This document shows positions 17,414 through 25,534 of a stretch of DNA of 37,473 nt, piece by piece. Origin of the DNA: Planctomycetales bacterium (lineage in GTDB: Bacteria > Planctomycetota > JAKEIC01); contig JAKEIC010000066.1 of NCBI GenBank assembly GCA_022614695.1, forward strand, positions 1 to 37,473. The letters are read 5' to 3'. Under the pieces are notes generated by a model. That model was not told the origin of the DNA. It searched no databases and saw only the letters and a list, made by a program, of their open reading frames with translations. Positions within the stretch are counted from its first letter, which is position 1; each line of letters begins with the position of its first letter. The position numbers were made by a program, and so were the translations under genes.

Positions 17414-20400
17414 ATGGCATTCGCCCACCTCCTCCCGGCACGGCTCCGACCGCTCGAGGGGCGCATCCCTCGCTTCCTCGCCCTCCCGTGTCTCATTGCG
17501 GCGATGGGCGGATGCGCACCGGAGGAGGCGTCCGCCCCTGACTCCCGTTCCCCGGCGACGCCGGCCCAGCCGACCGCCGCGGCGCCCGTCTCCCCGTCGC
17601 CCGCGTCGGCGCCTGCGGTGGCGGGAGTGCTTCCGGCCTCCGGGAGCTCCGCGGGCGGCGCCTGGGTGACTGTCTCCGGCTCGGGGTTCAGGCCCGGTGC
17701 CCAAGTCCGCCTCGGCGGCGTGCTGGCTTCCGGAGTCTCCGTGGTCTCGAGCGCGCAGATCACGGCAGTGACACCGGCCGTGAACCCGACGTGGTGGGGC
17801 GGCCCAGTGCTCGTGTCGGTTACGAACCCGGATCTCCAGAGCGGGCTCCTGCCCGGCGGCTTCCGCTACGTCGCGAAGCCGGCACTCTGGTCCGTGTCCC
17901 CGGCCTGGGGGTTCCCTCAGGGCGGCTCGACCGTGACCCTGTCGGGCGCCGCCTTCGCCACGGGGGCCGTCGTTAGCTTCGGGGGCGTCCCCGGGGTCGC
18001 GGCGACCTTCCTCTCGAGCACTGCGATCGTGGCCACGACACCCCCCTCCCCTGGGGGTGCGGTGGCTGTTGCCGTCGTGAATCCCGACGGCCAGGCGGCC
18101 TCCCTTCCGACCGGCTTCGCCTACGGAACCCCCCCGTCGATCGCCACGACGGTCCCCCCCTCCGGATGCGGCGGGACCCTTGTCACGGTCTACGGGAACG
18201 GCTTCGCGCCCGGGACGACCGTGGCGGTCGGAACGCTGGCGGCAGGGAGCGTGAACGTCGTGACGGCCGCCCAGGTGGAAGCGATCGCCTACTCGGGCAC
18301 GCTTGGTGCCCAGTCGGTGACCGTCACCGATGCCCTCGGGATCCCGGCCGTTCAGCCGCACGGCTTCACGGTCGTTCCGCCCCCCCTCTGGGGACCGCTC
18401 GGCCGCATGGCACCCGCGATCCACACGGTTCTCCCGTCAACGGGGCCCGGGGGGGGTGGCAACGTGGTCACTATCGCCGGCGACTGGTTCCAGGCGGCGG
18501 GCGCGAAGGTCTTCTTCGGCCCGGTGGCGGCGACCTCCGTGCAGGTGGTCTCCTCATGCCTGATCACGGCCGTCGCACCGGGAGGGGTGGACGGGACCCG
18601 CGTCCACGTGGCGGTGGTCAACGCGGACGGGAACTCCGTCACCTCCCGGTTGGCCTACGGGCACGACAGACCGGGGACCCCGCCGAGTTTCCTCGGGCTC
18701 TCGAGCGCGACCCCGATCGCGCCGCACGGGGTGGAGCTCCGGTGGAGCCCCGGCTCGGACGACGTGAGCCCGACTGGGGCCCTTCGCTACGCGATATACG
18801 CCTCGGCGGTGTCGAGAGGCCACGACTACTCGGCGCCCGTCGCGGTCACACCCGCCGGGGCCACGGTCTACACGGTGACCTCCGGGCTCTCGGCCGCCAC
18901 GACCGCCTACTTCGTCGTCCGTGCAAGGGACGAGGTCGGGGGCGAGGACGGGAACACGATCGAGGTGGGGGCCCGGTTGCCGGTCCCCGCCGCCGCTGCC
19001 TGGCGGACGACGGGCTCGCTGGCGGCGGCCCGGGACGGCCATACGGCGACGCTCCTCCCTGACGGGCGGGTCCTCGCGGCGGGGGGGGAGTCGGCGGGAA
19101 ACCCCCTGGCCTCCTCGGAGATCTACGACCCAGGGGTCGGGGGCTGGAGCACGACCGGTTCCCTGTCCCGGGCGCGACGCGGCCACACGGCGATCCTGCT
19201 CGATACCGGACGGCTGCTCGTCGCGGGGGGGACTTCCCGGAGCCTCGCGATCTCGGAGGCCGAGATCTTCGACCCGGGGCTCGGGGTCTGGACGCTGACG
19301 GGGTCGCTCGGGACCGCCCGGTCGCGGCACACCGCCACGCTCCTCTATACGGGACGTGTCCTCGTGGCCGGAGGGGACGGGGGAGCGGGACCCCTCTCGG
19401 GCTGCGAGCTTTACGACCCGGCCTCGGGGTCTTGGTCCACGACCGGCTCCCTCGTGACGGGCTCGACGGCCGACCACACCGCCACGCTGCTGGGCGACGG
19501 CCGCGTCCTGCTCGCCGGAGGCACCAGCACCACGGCCGGCAACGCCGAGCTCTACGACCCGGTTTCGGGAACCTGGTCGGCGACGGGAGAGATGCGGATC
19601 GCGCGCTGCCGGCACTCCGCGACGCTCCTCCCCGACGGGCGAGTCCTCGTCGCCGGGGGGGACCGGTCCGGCGCCCTCGCCTCGGCCGAGGTTTACGATC
19701 CCCGAATCGGCACGTGGATGGCCGTCGGGACGCTCGCTTCGGCACGCGAGGGCCACGCCGCCACGCGGCTCCCGGCGGGGCTCGTCCTCGTCGCCGGGGG
19801 CGATGACGGTAGCGGAAGCGGCCTCCCGACCGAGGTGTATCTCCCAGGCTCGGCAACCTGGATCACGCTTGCGGCTGCCACGGCCCCCCGGCGATCGTTC
19901 CCCCTCGTGTTGCTACCTTCCGGAGCGGCGCTGGCCGTGGGCGGTTGCGGAGCGTCGAGCGTCCGGAGTTGCGAGACCCTGCTCGCCTCGTCGGGGCTCT
20001 GGCCGTGCCGGGCGCTCCCCGGGATATACGGGTCGGGAGTGGCCACGACTCTCTCGGACGGACGCATCTTCTTCCGCGGGCCCGGCCATCCAGTACTGCA
20101 GACCGACTCCTTTGTCTACGACCCGAAAGTCGGGGTCTCGGTCCCGGCGGGGTCGCCGCTCGTCTTGTGGGGTGCGAGCGCGGCGACGGCGCTCGCCGAC
20201 GGAAAGGTGCTCGTGGCCGGGGGAGCGGCGCTCGCTACCGGGCAACTCACGACGAGCCCCACGACAGCCAGCTGGCTCTTCGACCCGAAGACGTGGAGCT
20301 GGACCGTGACCGGGAGCCTCCTCGGCGCCAGGGTCAGTCCCGCCTCGGGGTCGCTGCGCGATGGTCGGGTCCTGGTGGCGGGCGGGTGGCTGCCCTGCCA

Positions 20401-21403
20401 GCCGCTCGCGACGGCAGAGATCTACGACCCTGCGACCGGCACGTGGACCGCGACGGGCTCCCTCGGGATCGCCCGGTGCGGAGCGCCCACCCTCCTCCTG
20501 CATGACGGTCGCGTGTTGGCGATCGGGGGCGAGGTAGGGTTTCCGAGCAATCCCACCGCGACCGCCGAGCTCTATGACCCCGCGACGGGGACGTGGACGA
20601 GCGCGGGGTCCATGTCCACGGGACGGCGGGGCCTGTCGCCGGTCCTCCTTCCCAGCGGTCGCGTGCTCGTGGTGGGAGGGATGTACTTCGGCGGACCCTT
20701 CGACCCTGAGATGTTCGATCCGTCCACGGGGACCTGGTCCGCGGCCGGGACGATGAGTGTCAGGCGCTCGATGGCGGGCGCGACGCTCCTGCCGAGTGGC
20801 CGAGTGCTGGTCTCAGGGGGGAATACCGCCACGTGGGCCGACACGGCGGCGTGCGAGATCTATGACCCGGAGACCGGCGCCTGGAGCCTAACAGCCCCGC
20901 TCGCGACTCCGCGCTCCGGCCACCATACGATGACTCGTCCCGACGGGAGCGTGCTGGTACTCGGCGGCCGCGCGATCGTCGGCGGCTCAAGTGTCGTGAA
21001 CGTCGCGACAGCCGAGGTTTTCGAGGAGGCCCCCGGGGCCACGGGGGCGCGCCGCCCGTTCGTGGCCACCGTGGCGGGAAGCTCGGCGTTCCCGGTTCCC
21101 CTTGCACCCGGGTCCGTGGTGACCCTGACCGGTTCGGGATTCCGCGGAGACTCGGAGGCTTCCGCAGGGGGAACGGCCGGCTCCGCGGCGGACACCCCCG
21201 TCCTGCATCTGGAAGGCCCTCTCGGCGGCGGTAGCGTCCCGGGAGGCGGGCTCCGCATCACTCTGACCGGCTCCGGATTCGCTGGAGGCGGAAGCCTCTC
21301 ATTCACCGTCCCATCCTCCGGCGCGATCCCCCGCGGCCACTACTTCCTCCGCGTCACCGTGAACGGGATCCCGTCGGAGGCGCGGATCGTCCGGCTCCCG
21401 TAG
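17414..21403 (+). CDS. Giant lipoprotein: 4 TIG, FN3, 14 kelch blades, galactose-oxidase-like C-terminus (paralogue 1)
   Basis: 1329 residues from ATG 17414, chosen because it gives a signal peptide ending in AAMGGC with Cys34 as the lipidation site; the frame is open back to a TTG at 17345. After a Pro/Ala/Ser linker there are four IPT/TIG domains (about 60-415), an FN3-like domain (about 418-528, HGVELRWSPGSDDV, YFVVRARDEVG), then 14 kelch blades (about 529-1204) of the form GSL..AR..HTATLL.DGRVLVAGG..YDP.TGTW. Blades 7-9 are degenerate. The C-terminus (about 1210-1329, ending IPRGHYFLRVTVNGIPSEA) resembles the E-set cap of galactose oxidase (DUF1929). No copper-site TH motif was seen, so catalysis is doubtful. 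A role as a cell-surface binding or adhesion protein is inferred. Confidence 0.85.
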   Translation: MAFAHLLPARLRPLEGRIPRFLALPCLIAAMGGCAPEEASAPDSRSPATPAQPTAAAPVSPSPASAPAVAGVLPASGSSAGGAWVTVSGSGFRPGAQVRLGGVLASGVSVVSSAQITAVTPAVNPTWWGGPVLVSVTNPDLQSGLLPGGFRYVAKPALWSVSPAWGFPQGGSTVTLSGAAFATGAVVSFGGVPGVAATFLSSTAIVATTPPSPGGAVAVAVVNPDGQAASLPTGFAYGTPPSIATTVPPSGCGGTLVTVYGNGFAPGTTVAVGTLAAGSVNVVTAAQVEAIAYSGTLGAQSVTVTDALGIPAVQPHGFTVVPPPLWGPLGRMAPAIHTVLPSTGPGGGGNVVTIAGDWFQAAGAKVFFGPVAATSVQVVSSCLITAVAPGGVDGTRVHVAVVNADGNSVTSRLAYGHDRPGTPPSFLGLSSATPIAPHGVELRWSPGSDDVSPTGALRYAIYASAVSRGHDYSAPVAVTPAGATVYTVTSGLSAATTAYFVVRARDEVGGEDGNTIEVGARLPVPAAAAWRTTGSLAAARDGHTATLLPDGRVLAAGGESAGNPLASSEIYDPGVGGWSTTGSLSRARRGHTAILLDTGRLLVAGGTSRSLAISEAEIFDPGLGVWTLTGSLGTARSRHTATLLYTGRVLVAGGDGGAGPLSGCELYDPASGSWSTTGSLVTGSTADHTATLLGDGRVLLAGGTSTTAGNAELYDPVSGTWSATGEMRIARCRHSATLLPDGRVLVAGGDRSGALASAEVYDPRIGTWMAVGTLASAREGHAATRLPAGLVLVAGGDDGSGSGLPTEVYLPGSATWITLAAATAPRRSFPLVLLPSGAALAVGGCGASSVRSCETLLASSGLWPCRALPGIYGSGVATTLSDGRIFFRGPGHPVLQTDSFVYDPKVGVSVPAGSPLVLWGASAATALADGKVLVAGGAALATGQLTTSPTTASWLFDPKTWSWTVTGSLLGARVSPASGSLRDGRVLVAGGWLPCQPLATAEIYDPATGTWTATGSLGIARCGAPTLLLHDGRVLAIGGEVGFPSNPTATAELYDPATGTWTSAGSMSTGRRGLSPVLLPSGRVLVVGGMYFGGPFDPEMFDPSTGTWSAAGTMSVRRSMAGATLLPSGRVLVSGGNTATWADTAACEIYDPETGAWSLTAPLATPRSGHHTMTRPDGSVLVLGGRAIVGGSSVVNVATAEVFEEAPGATGARRPFVATVAGSSAFPVPLAPGSVVTLTGSGFRGDSEASAGGTAGSAADTPVLHLEGPLGGGSVPGGGLRITLTGSGFAGGGSLSFTVPSSGAIPRGHYFLRVTVNGIPSEARIVRLP

Positions 21404-21406
21404 GGC

Positions 21407-21434
21407 TTGATCGCGCAGGTGGCGGCGCTACCCT
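21407..21434 (+). promoter_or_regulatory. Probable promoter of paralogue 2
   Basis: TTGATC (21407-21412), 16-base spacer, TACCCT (21429-21434). The leader to the ATG at 21469 is about 28 bases with GGAGG at 21460-21464. The -10 is weak. Confidence 0.4.
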
Positions 21435-21468
21435 GGGCACCCACCCGCTCCTCGGTCCCGGAGGCCCG

Positions 21469-24400
21469 ATGCGATCCCTCGGACTCGCGCTCCTCGCGGC
21501 GGCCCTCGTCGCTGCGGCCGGGTGTTCCCGCAGGCACCGCTCCGGGACAGGCGCGTCTCCGGCCCCCGAACCCACGCTTACGATCTCCTCGGTCGTCCCC
21601 GGCGCCGGGCCGGCGGCGGGCGGGACCCTGGTCACGATCACGGGGGCGACGTTCGGGACCGCGGGCACGACGGCGGTGACGTTCGGAGGGAGCGCCGCGA
21701 CCTCGGTCACGGTCCTCTCGACGACCACGCTCACGGCCGTCTCCCCCGCCGGGACGGCGGGGACGCGCGTCCCGGTGACGGTCACGAACCCGAGCGGCGG
21801 CTACGGGACACTTCCCTCCGGCTTCGGCTACGACACGGCGGGGACTCCCCCCACGTTCTCGGGGGTGACCTCGGCCACGACCGTCTCGGCGTACGCCGTG
21901 GAGCTGCGCTGGTCGCCGGCCTCGGACGACGTGAGCCTCCCGGGCGCTATCCGCTACGCGATCTACCGGGGGACGTCCACCGGGTTCATTTCCGTGTCCC
22001 CTCCCCCGGCGTTCCTCTCGGACCCCGGGGTGACCGTCTTCACGGCCGGGGGGCTTCCTCCCGCGACGACGCACTACTTCGTCGTCCGGGCGCGGGACGA
22101 GGTGGGGAACGAGGACTCGAACACCGTCGAGGCGAGCGCGCCGACGCCGAGCGCCCCGGCGCCCGCGTGGGCCGCGGCGGCCTCGCTCGCCACCGCGCGG
22201 CACTACCACACGGCGACCCTGCTCCCGGACGGGAGGGTCCTGGTCGCGGCCGGGCGTGGCCCGGCGGCCCTCTCGAGCGCCGAGCTCTACGACCCCCGGA
22301 CGGGCACCTGGACCGCGACCGGCTCCCTCGGGACCGCGCGCTACCTGCACTCGGGCGCGTTGCTCGCGAACGGGACCGTCCTCGCCGCGGCGGGGGTTGA
22401 TGCGCTGGGCACCGTGACCACCAGCGCCGAGATCTACGACCCCGCGACGGGCACCTGGAGCGCCACCGGCTCTCTCGCGACCGCCCGCCGCAACCAGACC
22501 GGGATCCTGCTCCCGGACGGGAGGGTGCTCGCCGCGGGAGGCCAGGGAGCCGCGGCGCCGCTCGCGAGCGCCGAGATCTACGACCCCGCGACGGGCACGT
22601 GGACCGCGACCGGCTCGCTCGGGACCGCCCGATACGAGCCCGCGGCGGTCATGCTCCCGGGCGGTCGGGTGCTCATCGTCGGAGGCCGTGACGGGTCGGG
22701 ACCCCTCGCCAGCGCCGAAATCTACGATCCCGCGACGGGGACCTGGACGGCCACCGGGACGATGGGGACCGCCCGCTGGCTCCCGAGCGCGACCCTGCTC
22801 CCGGACGGGAAGGTCATCGCCGCCGGCGCCTGGACCGGCGCGGTGCCGGTCGGCAGCGCCGAGCTCTACGATCCGGCGACCGGCACCTGGACGGCCACCG
22901 GGTCGCTCGGGACCGCCCGCTTCGATCACAGCGCGACGCTGCTCCCGAACGGGACTCTCCTCGTCGCCGGCGGCAACACCGGGGCGGGCCCCCTGGCGAG
23001 CGCCGAGCTCTACGACCCCTCGACGGGGACGTGGAGCGCGACCGCCTCCCTCGGCACGGCCCGCTTCGTCCAACACGCCACGCTCCTCCCGAGCGGGACG
23101 GTCCTCGTCACCGCGGGATTCACCGGCTCCGTGGACATCGCGAGCGCCGAGATCTACGACCCGGCCGCCCCGGCTTGGCGCGCGACGGCCTCCCTCGGCA
23201 CGGCGCGCTTCGACCACCGCGCGGTCCTCCTCCCCGACGGGCGAGTCCTGGTCGTGGCGGGGTGGGACGCCGGGGCGGTGGGAAGCGCCGAGATCCTGGA
23301 TGCCTCGGCCGCCACGTGGACAGCGGCGGCCTCCCCGGGAAGCCCGGGCAACGGCCACACGGCGACGCTGCTTCCGAGCGGGCGGGTCCTGGTGACGGGT
23401 GGGTACGACCCGACGCCCGGAGTGCTCGCGCGCGCGGAGCTCTACGATCCGGGGACCGCGACCTGGAGCGCGACCGGGGCGCTCTCGAACGCGCGCATGA
23501 GCCACACCGCCACGCTCCTCCCGGACGGGCGCATGCTCGTCGCGGGGGGGACGGGCACGACGGCCGTGATCGCGTCGGCCGAGATCTACGACCCGGCGGC
23601 GGGGACTTTCGCCTCCACGGGCTCTCTCGCGGGCCCCCGGACCGACCACACGGCGACGCTCCTCCCGACGGGCCGGGTCCTGGTCGCGGGAGGCGACAAC
23701 TCCGGCACGCTCTCGAGCGCGGAGCTCTTCGACCCCTCGGCGGCCACCTGGACCGCGACCGGGAGCCTCGCCACCGCGCGGAGGTTCCACACCGCGACGC
23801 TCCTGCCCGGGGGGCAGGTCCTCGTCGCCTCGGGACTCGGCACGATCGGCGCCGAGCTGTACGACCCGGCGACAGGCACCTGGACCGCGACGGGGTCCCT
23901 CTCGACCTCGCGACCGGACCACTCCGCGACCCTCCTCCCGAACGGTCGTGTGCTCGTGGCGGGCGGCTTCAACTCGGGCCCGCTCGCCACCGCGGAGGTC
24001 TACGACCCGGCGACCGGGACGTTCACGGCGACGGTCGGTCTCGCGAGCGGCCGCTCCCGCCACACGGCGACTCTCCTCCCCGGCGGATCGGTCCTCGTCG
24101 TCGGCGGCGCCACCGGGGTCGCGATCTCGACCGGGATCGCGGGTGTCGAGATCCACGACGAGGGCCGGGGCGCCTCGTCCCCCTGGCGTCCGAGGATCCT
24201 CTCGGTCGCCGGGTCTTCGGCGTTCCCCGTCTCGCTCGCGTCCGGGGCCACGGTGAGCGTGACCGGGCTCCGGTTCCGCGGCGTCTCGGAGGCCTCCGGC
24301 GGCTCGTTCCTGTCCTCGGCGTTCCACTCTCCGATCGTGGAACTCCTGGGACCCGTCGGCGGCGCGAGCGGCCTTCTCGAGGACGGTGCCGGGCGCGTCG

Positions 24401-24546
24401 CCGCGCGGCCGGCCGTGGGCTTCGCGTCGGGGAGCGTCCTTGGCTTCGCCACCCCTCCCGCCGGCGCGATCCCGAGGGGCTACTATCTCCTCCGCGTGAC
24501 GGTGAACGGGATCCCCTCCGAGGCCCGGGTCGTGCGGCTCCCGTAG
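21469..24546 (+). CDS. Lipoprotein: 1 TIG, FN3, 14 kelch blades, galactose-oxidase-like C-terminus (paralogue 2)
   Basis: 1025 residues with GGAGG before the ATG. The signal peptide ends AAAGC, Cys19. A single TIG domain (about 34-124), an FN3-like domain (about 125-226) and 14 kelch blades (about 231-899) precede the C-terminal cap (about 904-1025, GAIPRGYYLLRVTVNGIPSE). This is the minimal version of the family: same head, one-domain stalk. Blades 1-6 are the most regular, repeating AEIYDPATGTWTATGSLGTAR at about 48-49 residues, and look recently multiplied. The last 80 bp of this cap are almost identical to paralogue 3. It lies 65 bases downstream of paralogue 1. No Cu-radical ligands were recognised. 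Confidence 0.87.
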   Translation: MRSLGLALLAAALVAAAGCSRRHRSGTGASPAPEPTLTISSVVPGAGPAAGGTLVTITGATFGTAGTTAVTFGGSAATSVTVLSTTTLTAVSPAGTAGTRVPVTVTNPSGGYGTLPSGFGYDTAGTPPTFSGVTSATTVSAYAVELRWSPASDDVSLPGAIRYAIYRGTSTGFISVSPPPAFLSDPGVTVFTAGGLPPATTHYFVVRARDEVGNEDSNTVEASAPTPSAPAPAWAAAASLATARHYHTATLLPDGRVLVAAGRGPAALSSAELYDPRTGTWTATGSLGTARYLHSGALLANGTVLAAAGVDALGTVTTSAEIYDPATGTWSATGSLATARRNQTGILLPDGRVLAAGGQGAAAPLASAEIYDPATGTWTATGSLGTARYEPAAVMLPGGRVLIVGGRDGSGPLASAEIYDPATGTWTATGTMGTARWLPSATLLPDGKVIAAGAWTGAVPVGSAELYDPATGTWTATGSLGTARFDHSATLLPNGTLLVAGGNTGAGPLASAELYDPSTGTWSATASLGTARFVQHATLLPSGTVLVTAGFTGSVDIASAEIYDPAAPAWRATASLGTARFDHRAVLLPDGRVLVVAGWDAGAVGSAEILDASAATWTAAASPGSPGNGHTATLLPSGRVLVTGGYDPTPGVLARAELYDPGTATWSATGALSNARMSHTATLLPDGRMLVAGGTGTTAVIASAEIYDPAAGTFASTGSLAGPRTDHTATLLPTGRVLVAGGDNSGTLSSAELFDPSAATWTATGSLATARRFHTATLLPGGQVLVASGLGTIGAELYDPATGTWTATGSLSTSRPDHSATLLPNGRVLVAGGFNSGPLATAEVYDPATGTFTATVGLASGRSRHTATLLPGGSVLVVGGATGVAISTGIAGVEIHDEGRGASSPWRPRILSVAGSSAFPVSLASGATVSVTGLRFRGVSEASGGSFLSSAFHSPIVELLGPVGGASGLLEDGAGRVAARPAVGFASGSVLGFATPPAGAIPRGYYLLRVTVNGIPSEARVVRLP
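22160..24165 (+). repeat. Fourteen tandem kelch-blade repeats (about 145 bp each)
   Basis: Direct repeats of about 144-150 bp within paralogue 2. The segment around agcgccgagatctacgac recurs near 22275, 22423, 22567, 22711 and 22856, and the first six units are the most alike at DNA level. Fourteen units by eye equals two seven-bladed propellers. Confidence 0.8.
24450..24529 (+). repeat. 80-bp near-identical 3' segment shared with 33421-33500
   Basis: Aligned by eye, 79 of 80 bases match the 3' end of paralogue 3 (33421-33500); the only difference turns Arg into Lys. Third codon positions are conserved too. Paralogue 1 differs at many sites in the same segment (21317 onward). Confidence 0.9.
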
Positions 24547-24563
24547 CGGGGGCGGGACCCAGT

Positions 24564-24569
24564 TATCAT
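24564..24569 (+). promoter_or_regulatory. TATCAT -10 box of the barrel gene (leaderless)
   Basis: TATCAT ends 9 bases before the ATG at 24579, so transcription should start about 2-3 bases before it. No Shine-Dalgarno is present (ctccccga) and no clear -35 was found. Confidence 0.45.
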
Positions 24570-24578
24570 CCTCCCCGA

Positions 24579-25436
24579 ATGGGTGTGTCCGCAGCGCGAT
24601 CGGCGACCGGGCTCCTCGCCGGACTTCTCGTGGCGCTCGGGGCCGGCGCCGCCTCCGCGCAGGAGGGCCAGTTCCTGGACCGGAGGAACCGGCCGAGCGA
24701 GGGCGAGACGACCCGTTGGCGCGGAGTGGAGATGAGCATCGGCGTACCGGTGCCCACCCTGCACCGGTATCGCACGGCCCGGTCGTTCCGAGCCCTCCTC
24801 CCCGACGGCATGCCGGTCGGCGAGGAGCTGACCGGCGGCGGGGTCGAACTCGCGGCGCGCTCCTTCAACGAGGCGCCGTGGCGGAAGTCGGACCAATTCC
24901 TCGTCGCCGGACTGCAGCTCGCACACTTCGACGCCGGGCACGTCTCGTGGGACGTCGAGACGACGGGGTCGGGGTCGCCGCAGAGGCACGAGGTGGATCT
25001 GGATGCGGGCTCCATGACCCTCCTCCTGCCGCGGGTGGGCTACCAGGTCCAGGATCCCAAGGGGATCGTCCTCGCGGCGGCCGACTTCGGGGTCGGACCC
25101 CTGTTCGTGGACCGGGTGCGCGTGCGCTACGACGACGGCGCGGGCGGTACGCTTCGCGGAGACTTCGAGTCCGGGGTGGTCCCACTGTTCTGCGTCGGCG
25201 GCACGGTCGGGGTGAACTTCCTGGCGACCGGCCGCCGGGGGATCGCGGTGGACGCATTTCAGCGCCACGGGGGATGGTTCGGCATCCGGGCCGGGGCGGA
25301 CTACTGGTGGGGGCCGACCCTCGGCCTCGAGTTCGAGGAGGGGAACCTGCTCCCGGCCGGAGCGCAGTCCTCTCGCGCCGGGAGTCTCCGGCTCCAGTTC
25401 GTGAGCTACCGCTTCGCCTTTGCGATCTGCTTTTAA
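24579..25436 (+). CDS. Putative outer-membrane beta-barrel protein
   Basis: A 285-residue exported protein. The signal peptide ends at A27 (ASA-QEG). The mature part alternates polar and hydrophobic residues in strand-like segments (VSWDVETTG, MTLLLPRVGYQV, GIVLAAADFGVGP, FGIRAGADYWWGPTLGLEF) and ends YRFAFAICF with a C-terminal Phe, the usual signal for BAM insertion. No family was recognised. It lies between two giant kelch lipoproteins, 32 bases after paralogue 2, and could be their outer-membrane partner, but that is inferred from position only. A longer open frame upstream overlaps paralogue 2 and is rejected: the signal peptide decides the start. Confidence 0.72.
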   Translation: MGVSAARSATGLLAGLLVALGAGAASAQEGQFLDRRNRPSEGETTRWRGVEMSIGVPVPTLHRYRTARSFRALLPDGMPVGEELTGGGVELAARSFNEAPWRKSDQFLVAGLQLAHFDAGHVSWDVETTGSGSPQRHEVDLDAGSMTLLLPRVGYQVQDPKGIVLAAADFGVGPLFVDRVRVRYDDGAGGTLRGDFESGVVPLFCVGGTVGVNFLATGRRGIAVDAFQRHGGWFGIRAGADYWWGPTLGLEFEEGNLLPAGAQSSRAGSLRLQFVSYRFAFAICF

Positions 25437-25454
25437 CGGGAACGGCCCACCACG

Positions 25455-25483
25455 TTGCCCCCTTGTGGGCACCTGGATAGGAT
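25455..25483 (+). promoter_or_regulatory. Sigma-70 promoter of paralogue 3
   Basis: TTGCCC (25455-25460), 17-base spacer, TAGGAT (25478-25483). It gives a leader of about 45 bases to the ATG at 25535. Confidence 0.5.
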
Positions 25484-25501
25484 CCCGGCCTTCTTCGGGG
25501 T

Positions 25502-25523
25502 CCGCCGACTCTCCCGTCGGCGG
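25502..25523 (+). promoter_or_regulatory. Leader hairpin next to the ribosome site of paralogue 3
   Basis: CCGCCGAC (25502-25509), loop tctccc, GTCGGCGG (25516-25523): a perfect 8-bp stem. The 3' arm runs into the G-run (to 25528) that is the only candidate Shine-Dalgarno for the ATG at 25535. Confidence 0.55.
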
Positions 25524-25534
25524 GGGGGTAACGC

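Noticed and set aside
22160..24165. Regular repeats resembling a CRISPR array
   Set aside because: The units are about 145 bp, in frame, and encode kelch blades; there are no short palindromic repeats with unique spacers and no cas genes.
21340..24327. Open frame of 995 codons on the minus strand opposite paralogue 2, and similar long antisense frames elsewhere
   Set aside because: Arg/Gly/Asp-rich composition without domains; such frames are expected opposite GC-rich repeat genes. The plus strand carries lipobox, TIG and kelch motifs.
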